Translations under genes and position numbers: made by a program
The notes under the pieces: model-generated
What the model saw: only the letters and a program-made list of their open reading frames with translations
Databases searched by the model: none
What the model was told of the DNA's origin: nothing
From: Haematococcus lacustris
Lineage: Eukaryota; Chlorophyta; Chlorophyceae; Chlamydomonadales; Haematococcaceae
Assembly (NCBI GenBank): GCA_030144725.1
Contig: JASKMD010000019.1
Coordinates: 6,355,889-6,419,888 of the forward strand
Length of the DNA stretch: 64,000 bases
Reading direction: 5' to 3'
Shown: piece by piece, positions 46,051 through 57,742 of the stretch
Layout of the letters: every line of letters begins with the position of its first letter
Position numbering within the stretch: position 1 is the first letter of the stretch

Positions 46051-47098
46051 GGGGGTATTTGCGACTTTTTTGGTACCGTACTCTCCCTTTTGATTCCCTA
46101 TCCCGAATCGTTTTTTGTCCTTCGGGAAACCGGGAATGATTAAACAATGTATTTCTCTGGTCTTTCGGGAAGTAGTCAAACAATTATTTGACCTGGACGA
46201 AAGTGCCAGCAATGGACCAGTTTGTGGTCCGGGGCATCAGTGCCGCCGACGCAGCTGATAATCTGCACCGCGAGCTCCTTATGCACGATGAACAACGCTT
46301 CCAAATGTCTCTTGATCGTCAAGCGGCAATTATTGAGAAGCGACTACCTAGGACCACTAATTTTGGGCCTTCTTCACGCCTTAATCTTGCCGCATCGCCC
46401 AGCACAACTCCTGCTCTCGCACGCACCGGCAAAGCGTATGAGAACTGGTAGCAAACTGCTAGGATTCAGCCCACCCTGGGCTGGGCCAGAGGGAGGCAGG
46501 CCAGGCTGGGGCAAAGGCTAGTGCGGCGGGCCAGGCCGGGGTGGCAACAAGGGTGGCTGCTATGCCCAGGGCAAGGTCGAGGGAGGTGGGCCAGGCTGGG
46601 GCAAAGGCTGAGGTCACAGGACAGGCGAGGGTGGCAACCAGGCTGGCAACCATGTCAAGGGGGGAGGTGACTGGTCATACACGGTCAGCCGGCCAAGGCG
46701 GGGTGCTTTGGCCAAGGCAACAGAATGGGTGGCAAGTCTGAATGCTCCAAGGCAGATGATAAGATATGCCGCCACTGCCAGCAGCGGCAGGAGGACGACG
46801 ACTGTATTAGCGAGGTTCAGTGCCCCATGTGACATGGTCAGGTGATAAGGCCACTAGAAGAGAGGCCACGACAGTAGACTATGTGGATCATATGATTTTG
46901 ATGCGAGATTAATGGAGTGGGAGGCTTGATTATTTCTATGCACGAAGACGTTCTCAAAACCAACTTTAGACGTACTTTGGCCATCGGGGAATTTGAAACA
47001 ATGAAAAATATGGCTCGGGAATAATATTTAAATTATAGTTTCCGAGGCCTCGGGAATCAAAAGGGATAGTACGGTATTCTATTTTCTGTTTTCTCCCC
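46051..47098. mobile_element. probable TIR DNA element of about 1.05 kb
   Basis: Inverted copies of TACCGTACTCTCCCTTTTGA (46070-46089; right copy 47064-47083 with one mismatch) lie 20-30 bp inside G-rich ends (GGGGGTATT / GGGGAGAAA). The left end abuts the gypsy fragment. Inside is a plus-strand frame 46188-46451 with a helical N-terminal look (ADNLHRELLMHDEQRFQ) and, at 46755-46825, KICRHCQQRQ, a possible zinc-finger remnant. No clear target duplication. Confidence 0.5.
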
Positions 47099-47639
47099 AA
47101 CCGTTGCACTTTTTGGCCGCCCCGCCGACTGGCTGCACCGATGCGAGTGTTAACCATGCACGATTCTCCTGTGTACCAGCTTCTGCCCGGGGAGTGTCTC
47201 AGCGTTGCAAATACACGCTGTTATGGCTGAGGTTTGGGCTGGAATTTTCCGGCCCATGCGCTGGGCGTCGGCGCGTATCGGAGCCTGCGGCAAGGCTGGG
47301 CAAGGTACTGGGTGGACCGTGGTGAGGTCTGGAGGGCGCTCCGAGCTGGTCGGGAGGTTTGGGCTGGGTCGGTTGGGAGGTGGTTGGGGCACAGGCAAAG
47401 ATGCGAAGATCCTTTTCAGTGCAGGTTAATATGTTTGTAGCCAGAAGTGCCCGAAGGGAATGAAGCCAGAAGTGCGTGAAGCCCGAAGTGCGTGAAAACT
47501 CAACAACGTCAATGTCGGATCTACGTCTTGCCGCTGACACAGGTCGGCGAAGACACCGTCAGCGTCAGTGCATGAGCACAAGCACCAGCGTCAGTGCATG
47601 AGCATGTGCTGCGTGAGTGCACCAGCAACAGGTTGCAGC
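47099..47639. other. no gene recognised
   Basis: 540 bp of GC-rich sequence with chance open frames, before the minisatellite. Confidence 0.5.
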
Positions 47640-48300
47640 AGGCTGAGTGTGCAGGAGATGAGCAGCAGCAGCAGCAGCAGCAGGCTGCAGGTGTGCTCCA
47701 GTGGATGAGCAGTAGCAGCAGCAGCAGCAGGCTGCAGGTGTGCTCCTGTGGATGAGCAGTAGCAGCAGCAGCAGCAGGCTGCAGGTGTGCTCCAGTGGAT
47801 GAGCAGTAGCAGCAGCAGCAGCAGGCTGCAGGTGTGCTCCAGTGGATGAGCAGCAGCAGCAGCAGCAGCAGGCTGCAGGTGTGCTCCAGTGGATGAGCAG
47901 TAGCAGCAGCAGCAGCAGGCTGCAGGTGTGCTCCAGTGGATGAGCAGAAGCAGCAGCAGAGGCAGGCTGCAGGTGTGCTGCTGTGGATGAGCAGCAGCAG
48001 CAGGAGCAGGCTGCAGGTGTGCTGCAGTGGATGAGCAGCAGCAGGCTGCAGGCTGCAGGTGTGCTGCTGTGGATGAGCAGCAGCAGCAGGAGCAGGCTGC
48101 AGGTGTGCTGCAGTGGATGAGCAGCAGCAGGCTGCAGGTGTGGTGCAGTGGATGAGCAGGAGCAGCAGCAGCAGCAGCAGGCTGCAGGTGTGGTCAAGTG
48201 GATGAGCAGCAGCAGCAGCAGCAGCAGCAGGCTGCATGTGTGCTCCAGTGGATGAGCAGCAGCAGCAGCAGCAGGCTACAGGTGTGGTCAAGTGGATGAG

Positions 48301-48337
<37 letters not shown>

Positions 48338-48594
48338 CTGCAGGTGTGCTCCAATGGATGAGCAGCAGCAGCAGCAGCAGCAGCAGCAGGCTGCAGGTGT
48401 GCTCCAGTGGATGAGCAGTAGCAGCAGCAGCAACAGGCTGCAGGTGTGCTCCAGTGGATGAGCAGCAGCAGCAGCAGGCTGCAGGTGTGGTCAAGTGGTT
48501 GAGCAGCAGCAGCAGCAGCAGGCTGCAGGTGTGCTCCAGTGGATGAGCAGCAGCAGCAGCAGCAGCAGGTTGCAGGTGTGGTCAAGTGGATGAG

Positions 48595-48628
<34 letters not shown>

Positions 48629-48910
48629 CTGCAGGTGTGCTCCAATGGATGAGCAGCAGCAGCAGCAGCTGCAGGCTGCAGGTGTGGTCAAGTGGTTGAG
48701 CAGCAGCAGCAGCAGCAGCAGGCTGCAAGTGTGGTGCAGTGGATGAGCAGCAGCAGCAGTAGGCTGCAGGTGTGGTGCAATGGATGAGCAGCAGCAGCAG
48801 GCTGCAGGTGTGTTGCTGTGGATGAGCAGGAGGAGCAGCAGGCTGCAGGTGTGGTGCAGGGGATGAGCAGCAACAGCAGCTGCAGGTTGCAGGTGTGATG
48901 CATTGCAGGC
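47640..48910. repeat. minisatellite, unit about 40 bp with variable AGC run
   Basis: Some 30 units of GGCTGCAGGTGTGCTCCAGT followed by GGATG and an AGC run of 3-12. Sub-variants have GTGGTCAAGT or GTGCTGCTGT in the core. Single units or short clusters of the same family recur at 54395-54465 and 55322-55480. Open frames here (Leu/Cys/His-rich) are artefacts. Confidence 0.92.
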
Positions 48911-49864
48911 TGTAGCAGGCAGCAAGTGTGTTGCAATAATTGAGCCATGATTTCAACATGTACCCAGTAACAGCCCCGCTCGTCTCGTTATGCTTTGGTT
49001 ACTGTAAAAGGTGTAAGAATGACGTCATGCATGAGCTGCTGCAACATGTTGCAACATAGCCTGTCTCAACACCGACTCAACGAATGTCAACACAACGCCA
49101 AGCACAATAGCCAAGTACCAATGTTGTGCCATGCTAGCAGGCCTGTGCCATGCCAGCAGGCCTGTGTCATGCCTTGCTATGAAGTGCGTTACAGAAAATC
49201 CCGAACCCCTAGAGGGCGAGGGCGGCCTAGCAGCCTCACGGCTGACGGCTTAAGCGGTGTAAGCCACATCATACAATCATGCCAACATGCCTCGCCACTC
49301 TCATAGAATGGTCTGTGGGTGGGTCATGCACATCCAATGCAACACCCATCAGCCTTGTTACCGTCACTTCCTGCCCTCCAACTTGTTTGTGATGGCAGCA
49401 TCTATACTATTAAAACTGCTAGGGGGGGGGTTCGGCGGAACGGCCTGCGATTGCGCGCACAGCCTCGCAATAATTATGTAAGGACTCCCTCCGCACAGAA
49501 TCGCGAAAGATGCACTGTGCCGTGAGATCGACTTCCGATCTGCGGTTCTAACGCCCCACAAATAGTAGATACCAGCGAACCTGGCTCAGCAAACGATGGC
49601 GATGCAGCTTGCGCAGAGATAGTTCAAAGTCAGCGGACGGTCTAAAAGTCAAACGGTTCACAGCCAAAAAGTCAAACGAGTCAAGTCCAACGATGGCTGC
49701 GGCCACATTTGGCTGCGGCTGCTGACGAGCTACAGCGTAGCCAGCTATAATAGCCCCCTCATGCGACCCTCCTCCGTGCCGCTCTAAAAGGGCATTGCGA
49801 CGAGTAGGCTGGATGATTGCAGTTGGCCTTCAAGCCGTGCCATGCCACGATGTAACGATGGGGC
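48911..49864. other. intergenic, no gene recognised
   Basis: Contains GGCTGACGGCTTAAGC near 49241, shared with 23623, and tandem GCCATGCCAGCAGGCCTGTG words near 49130-49170. Nothing else supported. Confidence 0.5.
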
Positions 49865-50010
49865 TTTGTACACAGGTATACGTAGCGTACCCCAATCCCG
49901 TAATCGCGGGTCAAATGCAAGTCGCTGCGATATGCAGCCAGCCAGCCATGACAGTCATTGCACGGGAACCACCCGATGATGCATACGAGGAATGTGGCGA
50001 CGAGACCCGG
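49865..50010 (+). repeat. dispersed repeat, copy B
   Basis: Same ordered blocks as 41930-42240 (TATACGTAGCGTACCCC; CGCGGGTCA; AAGTCGCTGCGATA; GATGATGCATACGAG). It is shorter by an internal gap, and again directly upstream of a tandem array. Confidence 0.7.
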
Positions 50011-50019
50011 ACATGGCAG

Positions 50020-50995
50020 CCGGGCATCCGGTCGAGCAGCAACAGGGCAGCCGGGCAGCCATCAGGGTAGGGCAGCAGCAGGGCATCAGGGCAGCCGGTC
50101 AGGGTAGGGCAGCAGCAGGGCATCAGGGCAGCCATTAGGGTAGGGCAGCAGCAGGGCAGCAGGGCAGCCGGTCAGGGTAGGGCAGCATCAGGGCATCAGG
50201 GGCAGCCATCAGGGTAGGGCAGCAGCAGGGCATCAGGGCAGCCGGTCAGGGTAGGGCAGCAGCAGGTCAGCCGGGCAGCCATTAGGGTAGGGCAGCAGCA
50301 GGGCAGCAGGGCAGCCGGTCAGGGTAGGGCAGCAGCAGGGCAGCAGGGCAGCCGGTCAGGGTAGGGCAGCAGCAGGTCAGCCGGGCAGCCATTAGGGCAG
50401 GGCAGCAGGGCAGCCGGTCAGGGTAGGGCAGCAGCAGGGCAGCAGGGCAGCCGGTCAGGGTAGGGCAGCAGCAGGGTAGCCATTAGGGTAGGGCAGCAGC
50501 AGGGCATCAGGGCAGCCGGTCAGGGTAGGGCAGCAGCAGGTCAGCCGGGCAGCCATTAGGGCAGGGCAGCAGGGCAGCCGGTCAGGGTAGGGCAGCAGCA
50601 GGGCAGCCATTAGGGCAGGGCAGCAGGGCAGCCGGTCAGGGTAGGGCAGCAGCAGGTCAGCCGGTCAGCCATTAGGGCAGGGCAGCAGCAGGTCAGCCGG
50701 GCAGCCATTAGGGCAGGGCAGCAGCAGGTCAGCCGGGCAGCCATTAGGGCAGGGCAGCAGCAGGGCAGCGGGGCAGCCGGTCAGGGTAGGGCAGCAGCAG
50801 GTCAGCAGGGCAGCCGGTCAGGGTAGGGCAGCAGCAGGTCAGCAGGGCAGCCATTAGGGCAGGGCAGCAGCAGGGCAGCAGGGCAGCCGGTCAGGGTAGG
50901 GCAGCAGCAGGTCAGCCGGGCAGCCATTAGGGCAGGGCAGCAGCAGGTCAGCCGGGCAGCCATTAGGGTAGGGCAGCTACAGGGCAGCAGGGCGG
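50020..50995. repeat. minisatellite of alternating 28-bp-class units
   Basis: Mosaic of GGGCAGCCGGTCAGGGTA and GGGCAGCCATTAGGG units joined by GGGCAGCAGCAGG. Units are shuffled but drawn from few types, so they are not CRISPR spacers. Confidence 0.92.
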
Positions 50996-51412
50996 GAGTT
51001 TTTATGGTTGTTGTGCACCAAACTGCCTACTCACTTTCTCAAAATGATGACCTTGCACCTACGGTTCGCCCTACGGACCTATGCATACAGTATATACATA
51101 CGTATATACCATCATTTTAGTCGCCGCATACGCTTCAGGCCAACCCTACAGGTAATGTTGTGTACAGTGAGGTGTTTGCTGCATAGCCTGCTGGCCCTGA
51201 CACCGATGAGGGGTTGGTAGGGCAGACACAGCCATTGCTGTCACAGTCGTACTCAGACTTAGCACTCAGTCTCACACATCCAGCAATTAGACTCAGCACT
51301 CAGCACTGTGGCCTGGTGCAAGAGCTGGTGCAAGGACTGGTGCAAGAGCATTGTGGCCGGAGGCCGCAGCTTGGTCCGTGTGCCCCGTCCGCTGTCGGAC
51401 GGGCCCGCTGTA
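50996..51412. other. region downstream of the recombinase gene
   Basis: Contains a TATA/GTA-palindrome stretch (51078-51110) related to the dispersed repeat, and repeats of ACTCAGCACTCAG type (51250-51310). It should hold the recombinase 3' UTR. Confidence 0.5.
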
Positions 51413-54400
51413 CTAGTACATATTGTAACCAGCCTGGACAGATGGCCCCACCCCATTCCAAGCAGCTGCGATGAGCTGGGTGATCTGGGAAGGCTGCACC
51501 CCTGGATGCTGAGCCTCCACTCCACCCCGTTTCATGGCAAGGTACAAGGAATAGCCACACAGGCCCTGATGGCCTTTCTTGGCTGGGTCAGGGGCAGGGA
51601 GGGACAGGGCCGTAGCCAGTTGGGACAGCGTGCTCAACTCCACCCCCCCAACCACTTCCTTGTAGGCCATACCCTCACTCATGCCTGGCAGAGCACGGGC
51701 CATCTCTTGCAGGTGCTTGATGACGCTGTCCGCACATGCTGCCACATCACACCCTGCACCCGGTGACTCCCCAAACTGAAGTGCCCTTCTGACAGAAGCC
51801 GCATTAGGGCTTTGCAGACCTGCTTCTACCCTTGCCTTCTTCAATGCCCGAGAGGGTGTGGGCAGGACCTCGGTAGGCTGCTTGACCTTTGCATAGGCCA
51901 TGGCAGCTGATAGGGTGGGGTTCTTCTTCATCAACCTCCCAGCAAGGAAGCAGTTTGGGAAGGTGGCCTCCAGCCACTTCACGTGCCCTGACCATTGCCG
52001 GCCAACCCTGTGCCTGTTGGGCCCCTTAGCAGCCCTAGCAGCGTCCTCCTCCCACTGCTTATTTGCTTGCTGCTGAACCTGCTCCACAGTCAAGCCCTCG
52101 ACCTCCAGCACGACCTCTAGACCGAAGACGCCGTCCTTAAAGGACTCTATCTGGCCGGTGAAGGTCTTTCCCATGCCTACCCTGTATGGCCTCCCTGGCT
52201 GAGCGTCCAACACCTTCAGGGGGGGTCTGACCCCTTGCTGACCTTGGTGCCACTCCCTCCGCATGTCGGCAAAGCTGCAGTTATGCTTGAGCCACTCATA
52301 ACTGCCCTTCTGCTTTTTGCTTGCTGTAGCTGCCTGGGTGCTGGGTAAGCCTGGGTGCTGGGGGGCAGGGGGCTGGGTGCCGTGCAGGCCAGGGTGCTGG
52401 GGGGCAGGGGGCTGGGTGCCCTGCAGGCCAGGGTGCTTGGGGGCAGGGGGCTGGGTGCCCTGCAGGACAGGGGACCAGGGCTGGGTGCCCTGCAGGGCAG
52501 GGGACCAGGGCTGGGTGCCCTGCAGGCCAGGGTGCTGGGGGGCAGGGGGCTGGGTGCCCTGCAGGCCAGGGTGCTGGGGGGCAGGGGGCTGGGTGCCCTG
52601 CAGGCCAGGGTGCTTGGGGGCAGGGGGCTGGGTGCCCTGCAGGACAGGGGACCAAGGCTGGGTGCCCTGTAGGGCAGGGGACCAAGGCTGGGTGACCTGG
52701 CAGGGCAGGAGGCCCTGGAGGCCAGGGGAGGGCCCTGCAGGGCAGGGGACCAAGGCTGGGTGCCCTGTAGGGCAGGGGACCAAGGCTGGGTGACCTGGCA
52801 GGGCAGGAGGCCCTGGAGGCCAGGGAGGCCCTGCAGGGCAGGGGACCAAGGCTGGGTGCCCTGTAGGGCAGGGGACCAAGGCTGGGTGACCTGGCAGGGC
52901 AGGAGGCCCTGGAGGCCAGGGAGGCCCTGCAGGGCAGGGGACCAAGGCTGGGTGCCCTGTAGGGCAGGGGACCAAGGCTGTGTGCCCTGGCAGGGCAGGA
53001 GGCCTTGCCGAGGCCCCAGGGAGGCCCTGGAGGGCAGGGAGGCCCTGGAGGGCAGGGTGCTGGGGGGCGGGGGAATGGGGACCCAACAAGGCAGGTGACC
53101 CTGGCTCGGGGCCCTGGCAGGGCAGGAGGCCCTGGAGGCCAGGGAGGCCCTGGGGGCCAGGGAGGCCCTGGGGGCCAGGGAGGCCATGCAGGCTGCCCAT
53201 CACTCTGTTTAGCAAAGTAGGCAACACTCGCTCCAACAGACTCGGCAGCATGCCCTCCAGCAGGCTAGGCAACAGGGTGCTCAGCAGTTGAGGGGGCAGG
53301 GTTCCCAGCTGGCTAGGGGTCTGGGTTGGGTTGCCCATAACCATCCCCATCAGAGCATTGGGCAGCCCAGCCAAGGTGTCACGGATGACCAGCAACTCGT
53401 CATGAACTCCATGTGGTCTTTTATGTTCAAAGGCCTGCATAGTGAGGTAGAGGAGCAGTAGTGAGGTAGTGGAGCAGCAGTGAGGTAGTGGAGCAGCAGT
53501 GAGGTAGTGGAGCAGTAGTGAGGTAGTGGAGCAGCTGCAGCAGGAGAGAAGAATAGCAGCAGTAGGTGGACAAGAGCATCACCTTGGTCTTCAGATTGTT
53601 GATGTGTATGTTCACCAAGACCGGGACCTCTGGCAGGCTCCACATGTGCATGGCCAAGGGGCTGGTCAGGTTTGGGGGCGTGCCCTCCAGCTGATCAGCA
53701 GCAGTTTGGTGTATGAAGTCCTGCAAGACGACCTCGCCAATGCTAGTCATGGCCTGGGCCACAAGCCTTGCGGGGGGACGGCCAGTCCGCTTCTTGCAGG
53801 CTGCGTCCTCATACCCCTTCAGGAAGGGGAACAGGCCTTGGATTGCAGTGCTTGGCACCTGCAGGGTGCACACCAGGCTGTTTGCACTGTTTGGGCTGCG
53901 TTTCTTGACTTGCTACTGACACTTGTTGCCTGCAGTTGCTGCTGCCTTTGACTATGACAAACCTTTATGAGCATTCTTTCGTGGAAATAGCCTTTCAGGT
54001 AGTTGTTGTCAATCTCTGGCCAATCCCCATGCTGCACCAGGACCACTGGTGATGGCCCCGTTGTGTAAGCTTGGGTCATGCTGTCAGGAGCCAGCCAGTT
54101 GCCCACAATCCGAATGAGATCAAGATGAACCCTGTGACAATGACACGCACCAACACTAACATTGAAGTGAGCTGGGTAAGCACACATGTCTAGTGGCTTA
54201 CCCTTGGGAGTACAGGTCATAGGAGGCACCCTTGCGGAAGGAGTGTAGAACTCTGTCAATGAGGATGTCAAACAGCGTCTTCAATTTCTTAAACTGATCT
54301 GCCACTGCTTGCCAGCTGGCAGCCTTATCTCGATGCGTCTTGTTCACACAGAAGAAGGCCTCTGTCAGCCTGCGAAGTTCAATAGCAGCAGTGCATGATC

Positions 54401-55756
54401 ACTAGCAGCAGCAGCTGAGTGCACATGAGTAGCAGCAGCAGGCTGCGGGTGTGCTGCAGTGCATAGCATACCAAGGGTCTCTCTCTCCCTTTGTCTTGTC
54501 AGGGTGTGGCATGTCCCAGTTAGCAAAGACGTACTTGTACCAGAGGAAATGGCCAATGGCATTCACAGGGCACACCACCCAGTTCATAGCTCTGGTAAAG
54601 GACTGATAGCGCTTTACGTTCTGCATTCATGCATGTAGGCAGGCAGGCAAGCAGGTATGGAGGCAGGCAGGCAGGCAGGCAGGCAGGTAGGCAGGCAAGG
54701 GCTTACCGGGGTGTTAGTCTTGCCACCAATGAAGAGGAACCCATACTGATAGCAAGGCAGAGGGCCCACAGTAGGCAGCAGGGTAGGAGGTCTCAGGTCT
54801 TGGAGTAAGAGCTGGCAGATGTCATCAAAGCGGGATATCCCTGCCCACATACATGTGAAGGCTGACCTGCAGATGCCAACAGGAATGCATTGCTTTAGTC
54901 CCTTGTTTCTTGTCTGAGCATAAGGATGATATTATCTGACCTTAAAAACGCTGGGCTGAGGCCAGGCACCTTCACAAGATGCAGTGACACTTCAGCTAGC
55001 TGTATCCTGGTGATGCCACCTGCTGGGCACTGATCTTGTGACTCCACACCTTCCTTCCTGCAAGGTTTTCATGCAGCACACTAGGCAGTTAGCTGGTGTC
55101 ATGTTGTCCATGTGTCATGGTGTCAGTTGCAATCTCAGTGTGTCATCTCACCTCTTTCCACAACCATTGACAACGTACAGCAGGTTCTTGTAGGCCTGCT
55201 TGTAGAGGGCGTCGTCGATCAGGTTTGATGGGTGGCCAACGTGGGGGCGTTGCAATATGCGCTTCTTGTAGTTGATTGCCAGCACGGCGTGCACCTGCCT
55301 CAATGTTGAGTAGGACTGCAGATTGCATGAGCAACAACAGCAGGCTGTAGGTGTGGTACAGTGCATGAGCAGCAGCAGGCTGCAGGTGTAGTGCAGTGCA
55401 TGAGCAGCAGCAGGCTGTAGGTGTGGTACAGTGCATGAGGAGCGGCAGGCTGCAGGTGTGCTGCAGTGCATGAGCAGCTGCAGAATGGGTTGGGAGCTTA
55501 CCATTCCGTCAGCGGGCGATGATTCGTAGTCCTTCCGCATTTGATTTAGAATGCCTGTAGCAGCAAGTGCGTCGAGGTTCTCCAGGTCCCACATACCCTC
55601 CGGGTACTTGGCGCACAGGGCCCTGATCTTCTTGTATTGGGTGGCGTAGCACGCCAGTGTGGACGCTGAGAGTTGACCGCCGGATGCGGCGATGACATCG
55701 CGGCGCACGCCATCAGCCAGGCTGTCATCTCCAGCCTCGGCAGGCCTCGTTGGCAT
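51413..55756 (-). CDS. Crypton-like tyrosine recombinase, 9 exons, 1159 aa
   Basis: Exons 55756-55502, 55315-55152, 55057-54941, 54866-54707, 54620-54472, 54369-54202, 54131-53963, 53858-53583, 53434-51413. The sum is 3480 bases with every phase correct. Exons 1-2 form an N-terminal core-binding-like helix bundle (STLACYATQYKKIRALCAKY). The catalytic residues follow in order: Arg in GISRFDDICQLLLQDL (exon 4), His and Arg in RVLHSFRKGASYDLY (exon 6), Tyr in GNWLAPDSMTQAY (exon 7). This R-HxxR-Y set defines tyrosine recombinases. Intron-rich genes without reverse transcriptase point to Crypton. The C-terminal MRREWHQGQQGVRPPLKVLD resembles the GCR1_C DNA-binding domain of some Cryptons. Exon 9 has a large in-frame VNTR. 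DIRS-type recombinases are the alternative, but no RT is nearby. Confidence 0.82.
52340..53190 (-). repeat. in-frame VNTR in exon 9 of the recombinase
   Basis: Some 30 related units encode Pro/Gly/Leu/Gln-rich repeats such as GTQPPAPQHPGLQ and GLPGPQGLPG. Unit lengths keep the reading frame. All other frames on both strands are also largely free of stops. Confidence 0.9.
53425..53560. repeat. 19-bp tandem repeat in recombinase intron 8
   Basis: Five or six copies of GTGAGGTAGTGGAGCAGCA fill the intron between exons 8 and 9. Confidence 0.9.
55322..55480. repeat. minisatellite cluster in recombinase intron 1
   Basis: Four units of the GGCTGCAGGTGTG...TGAGCAGCAGCA family, the same family as 47640-48910. 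One more unit lies in intron 5 (54395-54465). Confidence 0.88.
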
Positions 55757-56081
55757 TCAACTGTGCGGCAGTCAACTGTACATCTACAGTACAGCCCAAG
55801 CAACAACAAGCGCGCGAGAACTGGGGCTTTGCCGTCGCTTTAACGTTCGCGAAAATAGGTTTGGCTGCCCTGCACCCAAACCTATGTACTCATGTGCGCC
55901 CAACCGTCCGCCCAAACCACCTGAATAATTCTCTGATATACTAGCTGCATCACACCCGCTATTATCCGATACCCCCCACTATATACCCCCGCTATCAAAA
56001 TGCCAGAATTCAAGTGCGAGTGCGACATTCCGGGGATTCAAGGGCAAGTGGGAAGATACTCTTTCCAACTACGGCCGTGGC
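55757..56081. promoter_or_regulatory. divergent promoter region, recombinase / gene B
   Basis: About 325 bp between oppositely pointing genes. ACTATATACCCC at 55978-55989 is a candidate TATA box for the plus-strand gene. Confidence 0.45.
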
Positions 56082-57727
56082 ATGACCGTGACCCACCCCA
56101 AGGATCTCCCACATGCCTATATTGTGGGAAGAGCCAACGATCATATGGCCACGCTGATTTTCCGTCACTTGCAGCAATGGGTGAGTGTGCAGGACAAGGG
56201 CTGCAGTATTTTTTGCTATAGGTTACCTTATATAGTTGCACAACTGTTGTTAGGATGGATCTGCTAATGTTGCCGCTACCCTGCATTGCATTGCATACTC
56301 TTTCATTGTTGCTCCTTATAGTTGGTCATGCCATGTTTCGTAGTTCCCCAACATGCTTGCAAGCGAGTACCGTACCATCTTAGTGTCCCATGGATTCGAG
56401 TATCCCAAGGCATGGGAAGAGGAACCTACGCTAGCCAACCTCGCTTCGGCAAGTGATAGGCGGTTGTGCATGTTGTTACAGCGCGTGTAGGGAGGGGCGT
56501 GGTTGTGTGTGTGTATGGGGTGTGTGTTGTGTGTATGGTGTGTGTGTTGATGTCAGCTGTATGTCTTGTGTACAGGGTGCTCACAAACATAGATGGGAAC
56601 ACTCATTCACCGTGAGGAGCGGCGGTCGTGTGAAAAAAATGGAAGCAGTTTCATACCCTGTTCAATGGGTTGACAGCGTGGATCGCGAACTCGACCGGAG
56701 GATGGCGGCCGGTGATGACCCTAACCGCCCTTTCCCACGAAGCGATGGACTGGCGAGGTCCCGGTTGGAGGATGATTGTGTTGATGTCTCGAAGGTACGA
56801 GAAGCCCACACACCATATTACGTTGCTGCTCACACAGTAACAGTAAAAGACGGCACATGCCATTGATGTGCCATGTGGTTGTAACACTGGTCCTCATCTG
56901 ATGACCTCGTTTGCTTGATGACAGGCGTTGGTGGAACTGCCGGAGGCGTACCAGCCATATCCCCGCCCAAGTGTCAGGGCGGCGGGGTTCCCGCCCCTTC
57001 CCCCCGATTGTATCTTCGCGAAGGACATGCGCGGAGACCCCACTTTCGACCTCCCCAAGCGCCGGAGGTTGGCTACCGCGCTGGTGGTGAGAGCAGGGGT
57101 ACATCCAAATGCAATTCATCAATTTGTATGTACACGTTGGTCATGGAACATGTAGCGTTACGATTACACTCGCGTATTCCAGTTCCTTGTTGTATGTCGT
57201 AGGCGGAGCTGGAGGCGGACACGAAGTCCGCCCCAGCAGACCGACGCCTAGCTGAATGCCTACGAGACCTGTACGACGCAATGGCGGTGGGTTCGGAAAT
57301 AAACATTATTTCTCCATGAATGCCGTAATTAGCCCTACGTTGTTGTTTGTCGTTGTAGGAGTACGGAGCAGAAGGTGCTGCACAAGAAGTTATTAAGAAG
57401 GCAATGGCGCTGGCGATGGCTGTGTATGACGCGCGACAGTGGCGCAAGCAAATGCGACGGCGCCACGAGCTTACCAATGTGTTGAAACAGATGAAGCACA
57501 AGGTATGGGTTTAGGCGCTGAGGCGTGAGACAAGATTGATCACGACCCCCGTATCTAATTGTATAGCATGCGGATTGCAGGCCGTGAGGGACGTGGGCAA
57601 CTCGTTCATGGCCGCCTGGGTGGACAACGACATTGACGCCATGAAAAACGTGGACCCCAGCCTATTGGAAGCAATCCTCAACTGGGCTGTGAAATCTGAC
57701 AAGCTTTTTGACCTTAAGTGGCGCTGA
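56082..57727 (+). CDS. unrecognised gene B beside the recombinase, 7 exons
   Basis: Exons up to 56180, then 56344-56448, 56576-56794, 56925-57086, 57203-57286, 57359-57502 and 57581-57727, all in phase 0. The exon 2 donor is GC (TCG|GCAAGT), a GC-AG intron. The start is unsure. ATG 56082 is the first in frame, but the frame is open upstream (GKWEDTLSNYGRG) while an ATG at 56000 is in another frame. The protein is about 285 residues from ATG 56082 and predicted helical: FPNMLASEYRTILVSHGFEY; RWEHSFTVRSGGRVKKMEAV; AVYDARQWRKQMRRRHEL; AAWVDNDIDAMKNVDPSLLE. I recognise no family. Six introns that all fall between codons make this look like one real gene. It is head-to-head with the recombinase and may be part of the same mobile element (inference). 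Confidence 0.68.
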
Positions 57728-57742
57728 TTGTTGCGTCACGCC

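Noticed and set aside
47521..48959. Leu/Cys/His-rich repeat proteins on the minus strand
   Set aside because: Translation of the AGC-containing minisatellite. No start context, no non-repeat domain.
50020..50995. CRISPR-like array
   Set aside because: The segments between repeats are themselves repeated variants, and the genome is eukaryotic. It is a minisatellite.
51413..55756. Calling the recombinase a Starship-type captain (DUF3435)
   Set aside because: No specific DUF3435 feature is visible and Starships are known from fungi. Intron-rich structure and the GCR1_C-like tail fit Crypton better.
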